A stretch of 32,913 nucleotides of DNA from Prevotella sp. (lineage in GTDB: Bacteria > Bacteroidota > Bacteroidia > Bacteroidales > Bacteroidaceae): contig JAEEXN010000026.1 of NCBI GenBank assembly GCA_016291595.1, forward strand, positions 1 through 32,913. The letters are read 5' to 3'. Below are positions 7,857 to 15,478 of the stretch, piece after piece. The first letter of the stretch is position 1, and every line of letters starts with the position of its first letter. Both the position numbers and the translations under genes were made by a program. The notes under the pieces were generated by a model. That model saw only the letters and a list, made by a program, of their open reading frames with translations. It searched no databases and had not been told where the DNA came from.

Positions 7857-8618
7857 ATGAAGAAAGCATTGTTTTATGTGGTGATGTTCTTGTTTATTCA
7901 GGTTGTCGTCACCAGTCTTTTCTCTTTGGCGAACAATCTGTTAGGACAATCGAAGTTGAGCACGGGGATGTATATTGCTTCTCTTTCGTTATTTAGCTTA
8001 GTCGTAATCGTCGTGTTTGCGTGGTGTCGGTGGACACCAGTGAACCGTAAATACATGCGGTCTCGCCCTTGGGTGGTACTCATCTGGTCTGCCTTGGCGG
8101 CATTAGGTGCCATTTTACCTTCGTTATGGCTGCAGGATGTGCTGCCCGAACTCCCTAATTTCATAGAAGATGAGTTTGAGGATATTCTCAGTAACCGTTG
8201 GGGATATTTCGCCGTGGGCCTGTTCGCACCTATTGCCGAGGAGTTTGTGTTCCGTGGAGCAGCTCTTCGTTCCTTGTTGAATGGAACGAGAAAACCTTGG
8301 GTGGCCATCATCTTGTCGGCACTGCTGTTCTCTCTGGCTCACTTAAATCCCGCACAGATGCTCCATGCCTTCCTTGTTGGTCTGTTGCTGGGCTGGATGT
8401 ACTGGCGAACGGGCAGTATTATTCCGGGAATTGTGTACCATTGGGTCAACAATACGGTGGCTTATGTGGGCGAGAACTTGCTTCCAGGACAAACGGATCA
8501 TCTGTCGGATCTTTTTGGAGGAAATCAGCAGAGCATGATGCTGAGTATTCTTTTCTCGCTCTGTATTTTTGTACCGGCAATTTACCAGCTGCATCTCAAC
8601 ATGAGGAAAGTGGAATAA
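7857..8618 (+). CDS. CPBP/CAAX-family intramembrane metalloprotease
   Basis: Multi-spanning membrane protein of 253 aa in the Abi/CPBP (Rce1-like) family. The conserved glutamate pair and arginine lie in AEEFVFRG (E128, E129, R133), the first His in FSLAHL (H162) and the last motif in HWVNN (H195, N199). All expected catalytic positions are therefore intact. Hydrophobic segments at about 5-25, 38-58, 72-92, 116-124, 148-163, 168-185 and 220-245 agree with a membrane enzyme. Bacterial members have been tied to bacteriocin self-immunity or protein processing, but most have no known substrate, and no bacteriocin gene is visible nearby. It starts 56 bp after ribF on the same strand. Confidence 0.88.
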   Translation: MKKALFYVVMFLFIQVVVTSLFSLANNLLGQSKLSTGMYIASLSLFSLVVIVVFAWCRWTPVNRKYMRSRPWVVLIWSALAALGAILPSLWLQDVLPELPNFIEDEFEDILSNRWGYFAVGLFAPIAEEFVFRGAALRSLLNGTRKPWVAIILSALLFSLAHLNPAQMLHAFLVGLLLGWMYWRTGSIIPGIVYHWVNNTVAYVGENLLPGQTDHLSDLFGGNQQSMMLSILFSLCIFVPAIYQLHLNMRKVE

Positions 8619-8728
8619 AATGTTTATTCCGACTAATTTTTGTTAATGGCTTAAACGTCAGCACTTTTGCTTCGTCTTATATTCAGTTGCAACTCAAAAA
8701 TAAAAAATAATCATTAAACAACAAGAAT

Positions 8729-9280
8729 ATGAAGAAAGCAATTTTCACGATGGCTGCCGTTATCATGATGAGCAGCGCAGCAATGGCTCAGGATGAGCAG
8801 AAAAAGGATAACAAACGTCAGATGCCTGACAAGACAGAAATGACTCAGCGTCGTACGGATATGATGGTACAGCGCTACGGACTGGACGACAAGCAGAAAG
8901 CCAAGTTACTGAAACTGAATACCGAGTATGCCGATAAAATCGGTGGCCCAGGCATGGGAATGCGCCGTGGCGGAGGTGGCATGCGTCCTGGAATGGGTGG
9001 CGGCATGCGCCCTGGTCAGCGTCCTAATATGGGTGGTGGCGACAACAACAGAGGTGGCCAGCGTCCTGAGATGACCGAGGAGCAGCGTACAGAGATGCGT
9101 AAGCAGATGGAGGAAATGCGTAAGAACCGCGAGGCTTATGGTGCCGAACTGAAGAAAATCATGACCGAAGAGCAGTACAAAAAGTACCAGGAAGACGAGC
9201 AGAGCAGATTCCGTGGTGGCAGAGGCGGCATGCGTGGCGGTCAGAGAGGTCCGCGCGATGGCGGTCAGACTCATCAGTAA
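8729..9280 (+). CDS. Exported Gly/Met-rich protein, DUF4890-like
   Basis: 183 aa with a clear signal peptide (cleavage near AMA/Q at 20-21), so periplasmic or envelope-located. Two helical segments, MTQRRTDMMVQRYGLDDKQK (about 38-57) and MTEEQRTEMRKQMEEMRKNR (about 113-132), flank a low-complexity section at about 73-110. That section is made of Gly, Met, Arg and Pro (GGMRPG-type repeats), and a second RGG-rich tail lies at 160-180. The helical parts recall Spy/CpxP-type LTxxQ motifs in spacing (LDDKQKAKLLKLN, MTEEQYKKYQ), which suggests a chaperone-like role. This is inference, and the DUF4890 assignment is from memory of the family. Monocistronic, with a terminator at 9352-9381. Confidence 0.8.
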   Translation: MKKAIFTMAAVIMMSSAAMAQDEQKKDNKRQMPDKTEMTQRRTDMMVQRYGLDDKQKAKLLKLNTEYADKIGGPGMGMRRGGGGMRPGMGGGMRPGQRPNMGGGDNNRGGQRPEMTEEQRTEMRKQMEEMRKNREAYGAELKKIMTEEQYKKYQEDEQSRFRGGRGGMRGGQRGPRDGGQTHQ

Positions 9281-9329
9281 GATAGAATCATCTTTCTCAA
9301 ATATAGATAGAATAATCTCTCTCAAATAC
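9280..9329. repeat. 25-bp direct repeat, two copies
   Basis: Two adjacent 25-bp units (9280-9304 and 9305-9329), each of the form AGATAGAAT-ATCT-TCTCAAATA, differ at three positions. They start at the stop codon of the DUF4890-like gene and precede its terminator. Confidence 0.7.
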
Positions 9330-9351
9330 AGAAAAGTTTATTGAATATAAG

Positions 9352-9381
9352 CGGGACAGCTGTCTGATGATAGCTGTCCCG
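9352..9381 (+). terminator. Terminator after the DUF4890-like gene
   Basis: Stem CGGGACAGCT / AGCTGTCCCG (10 perfect bp) with a 10-nt loop, followed by TTGCTTTGTTATTT. The stem could serve both strands, but the T-rich tail is on the + side. Confidence 0.8.
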
Positions 9382-9455
9382 TTGCTTTGTTATTTGATAT
9401 CAATCGTCTGCTTGCGATTCTTCTGATGCTGCTTCTTGTCTGAAACAGCAAAAAA

Positions 9456-9872
9456 CTACTGTTTCCTCATGGCCAGCGCACAGTTCTCGGCGGCCTCCAT
9501 GATTTCTCTCTCTCCAGGGCCTTTGTCGTTGATGCCGCAGAGATGGAGTACGCCATGGATAATGACGCGGTGCAGTTCCTCATCGTAGTCTTTCTGGAGA
9601 CCCTCGGCATTGCTGCGAACCGTGTCCAACGAGATGACCAAGTCGCCGCTGATGACATCGTCCTCATCGTAGTCGAAAGTAATAATATCGGTGTAGTAGT
9701 CGTGTCCGAGATACTCGCGGTTCACCTCCAGAATCTTATCGTCGTTGACGAACATATAGCCAATCTCGCCCACTTTGCGACCGTAGGTAGCTGCCACAGC
9801 CCGAATCCAGGCTGTCGTCTCGCGCTTTTTGATGTTCGGCATCTTCACACCGTCTGTATTGTATGTAATCAT
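9456..9872 (-). CDS. ybeY: Endoribonuclease YbeY (16S rRNA maturation)
   Basis: Single-strand endoribonuclease needed for 16S rRNA 3'-end processing and ribosome quality control. The family signature is present in 138 aa: the fold lead-in NREYLGHDYYTDIITFDY and the metal-site motif HGVLHLCGINDKG. In the usual motif HGxLHLxGYDH a third His completes the zinc site. Here that position is not His (INDKG), a variant I believe is common in Bacteroidales. The start at 9872 follows the coaD stop by 26 bp on the same strand, so the pair forms a probable operon. Confidence 0.92.
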   Translation of the reverse strand: MITYNTDGVKMPNIKKRETTAWIRAVAATYGRKVGEIGYMFVNDDKILEVNREYLGHDYYTDIITFDYDEDDVISGDLVISLDTVRSNAEGLQKDYDEELHRVIIHGVLHLCGINDKGPGEREIMEAAENCALAMRKQ

Positions 9873-9898
9873 TCCGTAAGGTTTAAGTGCTTGATAGT

Positions 9899-10360
9899 TT
9901 ATGATTTTGCAGTCTTTTTAACAGGAAGAAACATGCTGACGTCCTGGCCAAAGTGCCTTAACTCACGCACAACCGTGCTGCTGACACTGGCCAGATGCGG
10001 TTCGGCAAAAAGTAAAATGGTCTCCATGCCACTGATCTGACGGTTAATATCAGCTTGTTCGCGCTCATACTCAAAGTCTTTCACCGACCTCACACCTTTA
10101 ATGATATAGGCGGCACCCTGCTCACGGGCAAAATCTACAGCCAGGCCATAGTAGGGTTTAACCTCGATGGCGGGCTCGTCGGCATAAAGTTCTTCAATCA
10201 CTCGCATGCGTTCCACAGCAGGACACATGTCGGGTTTGTGTACGTTGTCGCCCACCACTCCAATGACCAGCCGGTCGAAAAGCGGCAGGGCACGGCGCAC
10301 AATGGAGTCATGACCCACTGTAAAAGGGTCGAAACTGCCTACAAATATTGCTATTCTCAT
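9899..10360 (-). CDS. coaD: Phosphopantetheine adenylyltransferase
   Basis: Catalyses the penultimate step of coenzyme A synthesis, transferring AMP from ATP to 4'-phosphopantetheine. The nucleotide-binding GSFDPFTVGH (8-17, HxGH-type) and the C-terminal signature VSSTVVREL are intact. The chain of 153 aa is close to the usual 155-165. The N-terminus MRIAIFVGSFDP aligns directly with the family start, so ATG 10360 is firm. The consensus -7 box ends only 4 bp before this ATG, which predicts a leaderless or almost leaderless mRNA. A 24-codon ORF overlaps the start codon (ATGA). Confidence 0.95.
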   Translation of the reverse strand: MRIAIFVGSFDPFTVGHDSIVRRALPLFDRLVIGVVGDNVHKPDMCPAVERMRVIEELYADEPAIEVKPYYGLAVDFAREQGAAYIIKGVRSVKDFEYEREQADINRQISGMETILLFAEPHLASVSSTVVRELRHFGQDVSMFLPVKKTAKS

Positions 10361-10431
10361 GCTGCAAAGATAATATATTTTCCGGTTAGAGACAAAAAAA
10401 AAGGCACTAATCTCACGATTAACGCCTTCAT
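10357..10431 (-). CDS. Possible 24-codon leader ORF overlapping the coaD start
   Basis: The minus strand encodes MKALIVRLVPFFLSLTGKYI followed by IFAA and a TGA that overlaps the coaD ATG as ATGA. The peptide is hydrophobic. Codons 2-10 run through the terminator stem-loop at 10394-10428, and codons 11-13 through its T-tract. Translation would then disturb the hairpin and deliver ribosomes to coaD. No clear Shine-Dalgarno is present, and the coaD promoter -7 box lies inside the ORF. It may be fortuitous. Confidence 0.25.
   Translation of the reverse strand: MKALIVRLVPFFLSLTGKYIIFAA
10365..10396 (-). promoter_or_regulatory. coaD-ybeY promoter
   Basis: The minus strand shows TTTG (10396-10393), exactly 20 bp, then TATCTTTG (10372-10365), a full consensus match. 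The -33 box overlaps the T-tract of the upstream terminator. The predicted transcription start falls within about 1-3 bp of the coaD ATG. Confidence 0.75.
10394..10428 (-). terminator. Rho-independent terminator upstream of coaD
   Basis: The minus strand folds AAGGCGTTAATC / GATTAGTGCCTT (12 bp with two G-U wobbles) closed by a GTGA (GNRA) tetraloop and followed by nine T. It probably ends the hybrid-sensor transcript arriving from 10661 and/or a short RNA started at the -7 box at 10515-10522. Confidence 0.85.
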
Positions 10432-10660
10432 AAACTACTACTTACTAAATTAACTCAAGTTTCTAATAATAATTAACGACTCTTCGCCAAAAAATGTTAC
10501 TACTTATTGTGTTGCAAAGGTAGGCATTTTTTAGAAATAAAGATAGGAAAATTCACTCAAATATTTGGATTTTTCAATCTTTCTGTGTTCTAAAAATTGT
10601 ACTAAAAATGCATACAATGATAATAAGTCGCTGAATTTCAGCAAAATAAAAATACAAATC
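10429..10660 (-). other. AT-rich intergenic stretch; -7 box and possible short RNA
   Basis: AT-rich sequence between the hybrid-sensor stop and the terminator. The one recognisable signal is a TACCTTTG -7 box on the minus strand (10522-10515), without a good -33 box. A transcript from there to the terminator would be about 115 nt and would include the possible leader ORF start. No repeat array or known RNA family was recognised. Confidence 0.3.
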
Positions 10661-13402
10661 TTACTTCACTCTCTTTCTGTATTGTGAGGGCGTCATTTGT
10701 GTCATTTGCTTAAAGATACGGCTGAAATAGGCCATATCCTCAAATCCACATTTCATCGCTACATCGCCAATCGACATTCCCGGCTCGGCATCCAGCAAGC
10801 GTTTTGCCTTCGAGATACGCAGTTGGGAGATATAAGTGGTGGTGTTGCAACCGGTGATGGCCAGCATCTTTCGGTTCAGTTGAGAGCGGCTCATGTTTAG
10901 TTTCGAGGCAATCGTCTCCACATCCTGTCGGCTTTGTGACAGCTGAGCATGAACGACATCGACAAAACGGTTAAGGAAATCACGTTCCATATTGTTGAGT
11001 TTCGTGTAACCGTCGGCATCGTCGGAAAGCGGACTGGTATATTTCCTGCGCAGTATTCTCCGTTGTTCCAGCAGTTTTTTCACCCGGATATTGAGCTCGT
11101 CGGTATTGAACGGTTTCACAAGATAGGCGTCAGCTCCCGCTGTGAGGCTCTCAATATGGGATTCTTCTGTGTTCTTGGCCGTGATAACTATGATGGGGAT
11201 GTGGTTTAGGATGTCGGATGCCCTGACTTCTCTGCAGAACTCATTTCCATCCATCACAGGCATCATAATGTCGGTAATGATGAGCTCGGGCATGATGTCT
11301 TTGGCCTTGTCAAGTCCCTCGGCACCGTCTTTGGCATAATAGATGCGGTAATGGTTGCGCAATGCTGAGCCTATATAGCTTGCTACCTCAGCATTATCCT
11401 CTACGATCAGCAATGCCGGCATTTGTCCTTCCTTGTCGGACGGGCTGTCGTTAAGCTCAATCTCCTCGGGGATAGGAACAGAGAGCGTCTGCACATCATT
11501 GACTGGCTGCCAGATTTGGTGTCCGTGTTTCAGTGGCAGGTGTATGTATAAGGTTGTACCTTTGCCCACTTGGCTTTCCACACTCACTTTGCCGTTCATT
11601 GCGTCGACCACCATCTTGACCAGTGAAAGGCCGATGCCCGTTCCAATGTTTGTGCTGTCGTCGCTTGCTTGGAAGAAGGGTTCGAAGATATGTGGGAGAT
11701 CCTCTGGCCGTATGCCGCATCCAGTATCGAAAACTTTGATTCTGAGCTCATTGCCTACCGATTCCACTGTGACATTCACCTTTCCGTATTTATCCGTATG
11801 CTTGATGGCATTGGTAATAAGGTTGCTGAAAATCTTGTTGATATAGTCGGGCACAAAGTCCATCATGATATTCTGTTCCTGATGGGTGTACGAAAGCTCA
11901 ATACTTTTGCTCTTGGCATACTGTTGGTAGTTCTCGATGAGCATATAGATATACGTAACGATATTGCCCGACCGCCATTCAGGTGTACCTACAGCCGACT
12001 TTACCTTTGAGATGTCGAGTAGTTGGTTGATCAGCCGTAAGAGACTGTCGCCCTGTCTGACAATCATCTTTGCCGACGAATGAATCTCCTCAATGTCGGC
12101 GGCCTTTTGCTTCTGTATCTGGTCGCCCAGTCCTAAAATTACCGTCAGCGGAGTGCGGAACTCATGCGTGATATTCGTGAAGAAGTTTTCTTTCGTAGTT
12201 TCCAGCTGTTGTAATGTGCGTACTTTTCGGATACGTGTGCGCAGGATATACCACATGAAGGCAATGATTACCAGAGCCAGTGCCAGCAAGGTGGCCAGAA
12301 ACGCATTTATCGCGCGCTTGGTTGTACGCCCAATCTCGTAATTCTCTCGCAAGATCTCGAGTTCTCTTTTCTGTTGGTCGCGCTCCATATTGATGCGCAT
12401 GTCCTGGATATGGTTGATTTTCGACATGTCGAGCAGGCTGTCCTTCAGCTGGGTCGACTTTGTGAAATGGTCAAGTGCCAATCGGTAATTGCCCTGAGCG
12501 GCAAACATCCTGTAATACTGTTTGTGAACCTCGGCCAGATGTTCTTTCGAGTTAATACGCTCTGCAATCGTATTTGCCTGATCAAGATAGTTCTTTGCGG
12601 CAGCCATATCACCCTTGCTGATGAAAAAACGTGCCAGTTCGGTGCACGATTCCAGCCAGTGCCAACGGTCGCCTGCCTTCTTCATCATCTCCAAAGAAGT
12701 GGTGTATTCCCGCAAAGCCAAGTCGGGAAAGCCTTCTTTCTCGTACATGTTTCCGAAATGGCGGTGGCATAAGGCCATGCCGATATCCGATTTAGCCTCT
12801 TTGTTTTTTGTGTATGACAGACGGAAGTAAGCCCATGCGGAGTCGCGTTTGCCACATTCTTCCATGATATGACCGAGGTTGGCATAGTTGATGGCTTGCC
12901 CCAGGGAACTGCCCAACTTGGTTTCGCCAGCGAGAGCCAGACGCAGCACGCTGTCGGCTGCCTGATAGTTGTTGAGCGTCATGTATATATTACCCAGTCC
13001 GTTCAGCGATGTCACCCTGTTCTTTAGGGCTACCTTACTGGTGTCGTCGTGATAGTACATGGTGTAATGCAATGCACGCTGATGATACTCCGAGGCCTCG
13101 TCTAAGATGCCCAGCCGCCTGAAGTTGGTGCCTATCTGGTTCAGGGCCTGAACCATGCTGACAGTGTCTTCCAGTTGAGTTGCTATGTCGAGGGCCTTCT
13201 TATGATACTCGATAGCTTTGTCAAATTCGCTGTCATCGCGGCATTTCTTTCCAAGATTGTTGTATTCCTTGATGGTCTCACTCAGCGTGGCACGCTCTTC
13301 CTGGCTGACGTCTGTGTCGTCTTTTTTATGACAGGCACACAACAGCAGCAGGCAGCAGGCACCTGTCGTGAGATACAAGGATATGTTTCGTGGGAAAGAC
13401 AT
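10661..13402 (-). CDS. Hybrid two-component sensor/regulator (TPR - His kinase - receiver - AraC HTH)
   Basis: Single-chain signalling protein of 913 aa. Domains in order: an N-terminal hydrophobic segment with a possible lipobox LCAC (C24); TPR-type helical repeats at about 45-320 that would sense in the periplasm; a transmembrane helix at about 364-386; HisKA with phosphoacceptor His413 (HEFRTP); HATPase with N-box N527/N531, DTGCG (559-563) and GTGIGLSL; a receiver with Asp711 (ITDIMMP) and Lys763; and a two-helix-pair AraC DNA-binding domain at about 826-910. All catalytic residues look intact. Unlike many polysaccharide-linked relatives it has TPRs rather than beta-propeller sensor blades, and no susC/susD pair adjoins it. 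The regulon is therefore unknown. ruvB ends 18 bp upstream on the same strand, so transcription may run from ruvB into it. Confidence 0.93.
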   Translation of the reverse strand: MSFPRNISLYLTTGACCLLLLCACHKKDDTDVSQEERATLSETIKEYNNLGKKCRDDSEFDKAIEYHKKALDIATQLEDTVSMVQALNQIGTNFRRLGILDEASEYHQRALHYTMYYHDDTSKVALKNRVTSLNGLGNIYMTLNNYQAADSVLRLALAGETKLGSSLGQAINYANLGHIMEECGKRDSAWAYFRLSYTKNKEAKSDIGMALCHRHFGNMYEKEGFPDLALREYTTSLEMMKKAGDRWHWLESCTELARFFISKGDMAAAKNYLDQANTIAERINSKEHLAEVHKQYYRMFAAQGNYRLALDHFTKSTQLKDSLLDMSKINHIQDMRINMERDQQKRELEILRENYEIGRTTKRAINAFLATLLALALVIIAFMWYILRTRIRKVRTLQQLETTKENFFTNITHEFRTPLTVILGLGDQIQKQKAADIEEIHSSAKMIVRQGDSLLRLINQLLDISKVKSAVGTPEWRSGNIVTYIYMLIENYQQYAKSKSIELSYTHQEQNIMMDFVPDYINKIFSNLITNAIKHTDKYGKVNVTVESVGNELRIKVFDTGCGIRPEDLPHIFEPFFQASDDSTNIGTGIGLSLVKMVVDAMNGKVSVESQVGKGTTLYIHLPLKHGHQIWQPVNDVQTLSVPIPEEIELNDSPSDKEGQMPALLIVEDNAEVASYIGSALRNHYRIYYAKDGAEGLDKAKDIMPELIITDIMMPVMDGNEFCREVRASDILNHIPIIVITAKNTEESHIESLTAGADAYLVKPFNTDELNIRVKKLLEQRRILRRKYTSPLSDDADGYTKLNNMERDFLNRFVDVVHAQLSQSRQDVETIASKLNMSRSQLNRKMLAITGCNTTTYISQLRISKAKRLLDAEPGMSIGDVAMKCGFEDMAYFSRIFKQMTQMTPSQYRKRVK

Positions 13403-13420
13403 GGCAGTAATCGTTTGTGT

Positions 13421-14458
13421 TCAATCGTCGAATAGACCGGGAGTCATGATGTTCCCTTTGTAAGGATTCCGCCCGAAATGGCGGTAAGCCAACTCGGTGG
13501 CCATACGTCCACGGGGTGTCCGCTTGATGAATCCCTCCATGATGAGATATGGCTCGTACACTTCCTCCACCGTTCCGCTGTCCTCTCCGATGGCTGTGGC
13601 GATGGTCGTAATGCCCACAGGGCCACCCTGGAACTTATCAATAATCGTCAGCAGAATCTTGTTGTCTATCTCGTCGAGACCGTATTGGTCGATGTTCAGT
13701 GCCGTCAAGGCGATCTTGGCGATTCTCATGTCGATGCGACCGGTACCTTTCACTTGGGCAAAATCGCGTACACGGCGCAACAGGGCGTTCGCAATACGTG
13801 GCGTTCCACGGCTGCGTCGGGCAATCTCTACGGCTGCGTCATCATCGATAGGTACTTGCAGAATCTTGGCCGAGCGCAAGATAATCTTCGTCAGCGTTTC
13901 GGGCTCGTAGTACTCCAGGTGCATGTTAATGCCGAAACGGGCGCGCAATGGAGCCGTAAGCAGACCGCTGCGGGTTGTTGCTCCCACCAGGGTAAAGGGG
14001 TTCAGGTCAATCTGAATGCTGCGGGCTGAAGGGCCTTTGTCGATCATAATGTCGATGCGGTAGTCCTCCATGGCAGAATAGAGATATTCTTCCACCACTG
14101 GCGAAAGGCGGTGAATCTCATCGATGAAGAGCACGTCGTTAGGCTCCAGCGACGTAAGGATACCGGCCAGGTCGCCGGGTTTGTCGAGCACGGGTCCGCT
14201 CGTAATCTTGAATCCCACGCCCAGTTCGTTGGCGATAATGTTCGACAACGTGGTCTTTCCCAGTCCGGGAGGGCCGTGAAGCAGGGTGTGGTCGAGTGGC
14301 TCGCCACGATATTTGGCTGCCTCGACAAACACTTCCAGATTCTCCACCACCTTCAGCTGGCCGCTGAAATCGTTGAATCGCAGCGGGCGGAGGGCGTTCT
14401 CAAAGTCCTTTTCGTTAGATGAGAAACGTTCTTGTCGGATATCGAAATTGTCTTCCAT
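13421..14458 (-). CDS. ruvB: Holliday junction branch-migration ATPase RuvB
   Basis: Hexameric AAA+ motor that works with RuvA and RuvC in recombination repair. Start 14458 ([13 protein letters not shown]) is chosen over 14470 because it matches the family N-terminus; this gives 345 aa. Walker [10 protein letters not shown], Walker B FIDEIHRL, sensor [16 protein letters not shown] and the C-terminal winged helix ([16 protein letters not shown]...PRGR) are all present. A TAACTTTG -7 box lies 26 bp upstream. No ruvA or ruvC is adjacent, as is common in this phylum. Confidence 0.96.
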   Translation of the reverse strand: MEDNFDIRQERFSSNEKDFENALRPLRFNDFSGQLKVVENLEVFVEAAKYRGEPLDHTLLHGPPGLGKTTLSNIIANELGVGFKITSGPVLDKPGDLAGILTSLEPNDVLFIDEIHRLSPVVEEYLYSAMEDYRIDIMIDKGPSARSIQIDLNPFTLVGATTRSGLLTAPLRARFGINMHLEYYEPETLTKIILRSAKILQVPIDDDAAVEIARRSRGTPRIANALLRRVRDFAQVKGTGRIDMRIAKIALTALNIDQYGLDEIDNKILLTIIDKFQGGPVGITTIATAIGEDSGTVEEVYEPYLIMEGFIKRTPRGRMATELAYRHFGRNPYKGNIMTPGLFDD

Positions 14459-14483
14459 GCAAGCAATCATTCATTATTTGTTG

Positions 14484-14491
14484 CAAAGTTA
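14484..14491 (-). promoter_or_regulatory. Probable -7 box of ruvB
   Basis: TAACTTTG on the minus strand fits TAnnTTTG, 25 bp before the ATG at 14458. The nearest TTG upstream is 23 bp away, longer than the usual 19-21. Confidence 0.45.
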
Positions 14492-14633
14492 ATGAATTAT
14501 TTTGTAATTCTGCGCAACAGAAGATAAAAAACACCTTGCATAGACGACCAACCGATTCAGCGATTGCATGTGGACAGGAGGCGGAAGGAGAACTGCGCCT
14601 TACCTGTGTTGCTTCGGATGTAACTTCTTGTCA

Positions 14634-14650
14634 ATCTCAATCATTGAGAT
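14634..14650. promoter_or_regulatory. Perfect 17-bp inverted repeat
   Basis: ATCTCAAT-C-ATTGAGAT has perfect 8-bp arms around one central base, the shape of a dimeric regulator site. It lies 24 bp before the 22-bp-period array and about 175 bp upstream of ruvB. No binding protein is known. Confidence 0.5.
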
Positions 14651-14674
14651 AACAGTCCGTTTCCCTGCTTTTTC

Positions 14675-14809
14675 CAATCAGGCATTGATTAGGTTGTAAT
14701 CAGTCGATAAATTACACTCGAGTTAGGCATTAATTAGCGCGCAATCAGGCATTAATAGAAAGGCAATTGGTCATCAATTGCAACTTAATTGGTTAATCAA
14801 TTAGAAAGG
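14675..14809 (+). repeat. 22-bp-period repeat array, copy A (6 units)
   Basis: Six head-to-tail units begin at 14675, 14697, 14719, 14742, 14764 and 14786, with lengths 22, 22, 23, 22, 22 and 24. Consensus is YAATCAGGCATTAATTAG plus four variable bases; units 1, 3 and 4 fit best and 5-6 are degenerate. The same unit and unit count recur inverted at 25344-25476, and both copies are preceded by TTTTTC. It lies in the 534-bp non-coding stretch between ruvB and the anti-sigma-like gene. There are no unique spacers, so it is not a CRISPR array. Confidence 0.8.
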
Positions 14810-14850
14810 AATCGTTTTGTAGCTGTCAAGAGATGGCAAATACAAAAATT

Positions 14851-14888
14851 AAAAGGGACTGGTTCTCCGCTTGAGCCTTGTCCCTTTT
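14851..14888 (-). terminator. Terminator downstream of the sigma/anti-sigma pair
   Basis: Stem AAAAGGGAC / GTCCCTTTT (9 bp) with a loop of about 20 nt. On the minus strand it continues into AATTTTTG. It lies about 105 bp after the stop of the anti-sigma-like gene and could end that transcript. Confidence 0.55.
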
Positions 14889-14992
14889 CTTACGTTAGTA
14901 TGTTATGAAAAATTTGAGAGAAATAGAAACTTCACAGTTTCATTAATTGTTTTACTAAACATGATTTTTATAGAGAAAGCATAGAAATATAT

Positions 14993-15478
14993 CTATTTGA
15001 GAATGTTAGCATCAATAGGCTGGATGGTGACCTCGGCGTTGCTCTGCTTGAGCGTGTCGCCGACGATGGAATCGCTCATGGCCACTGAGATGCCATCTGT
15101 CTGATGCTGATAGCCTGCCACTGCTGCGGGCTCGTCTTCCTGGTAGAAAGCCACTTGTGCCGCATTGCCCAATGTGAGGATGATAGCCACCATGGCTGCT
15201 GCCTTGAAGAGGGGCATGAGGCGGTGGGTCATCGTGATGGTGCGTGCCTTGACAGGTTTGGGCTCATCGATCATCTCCAGCATGCGCTTGTCGAAGTCGT
15301 CGCCAAGCACGTTCTGCTTCTTCTCAGACAGTTCGTAAGAGAACAAGTCCTTGTAAGGAAGCAGAGAGGCGGGAACGTCTTTCTGACTAAAGAATGCACG
15401 AAGAATCTCCTCTTCCTCAAGAGAAGTCTCGCACTTCCAATAGCGCTCCAGCAGTTGCTCGATGTACTTATAGTCCAT
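14993..15478 (-). CDS. Single-pass membrane protein, probable anti-sigma partner
   Basis: 161 aa. The acidic, helical cytosolic N-terminus (about 1-80) begins DYKYIEQLLERYWKCETSLE, a pattern I associate with small proteins encoded after ECF sigma genes in Bacteroidales. One transmembrane helix lies at about 88-110 (LMPLFKAAAMVAIILTLGNA), and a short exported tail follows. The gene overlaps the sigma factor gene by 11 bp, so the two are translationally coupled. Topology and linkage support a role in holding or regulating the sigma factor, but there is no recognisable zinc anti-sigma motif. The function is inferred from context. Confidence 0.7.
   Translation of the reverse strand: MDYKYIEQLLERYWKCETSLEEEEILRAFFSQKDVPASLLPYKDLFSYELSEKKQNVLGDDFDKRMLEMIDEPKPVKARTITMTHRLMPLFKAAAMVAIILTLGNAAQVAFYQEDEPAAVAGYQHQTDGISVAMSDSIVGDTLKQSNAEVTIQPIDANILK

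Noticed and set aside
7857..8618. Phage-abortive or bacteriocin-immunity system around the Abi/CPBP gene
   Set aside because: The family name alone suggests it; neighbours are ribF and a DUF4890-like gene, with no bacteriocin, toxin or phage genes.
8906..9325. Minus-strand ORF of 139 codons opposite the DUF4890-like gene
   Set aside because: Its Thr/His/Ala-rich composition mirrors the Gly/Met/Arg codons of the real gene; no promoter on that strand.
14675..14809. CRISPR array
   Set aside because: The 22-bp units are contiguous and all related; there are no unique spacers and no cas genes in the window. The same applies to 25344-25476.
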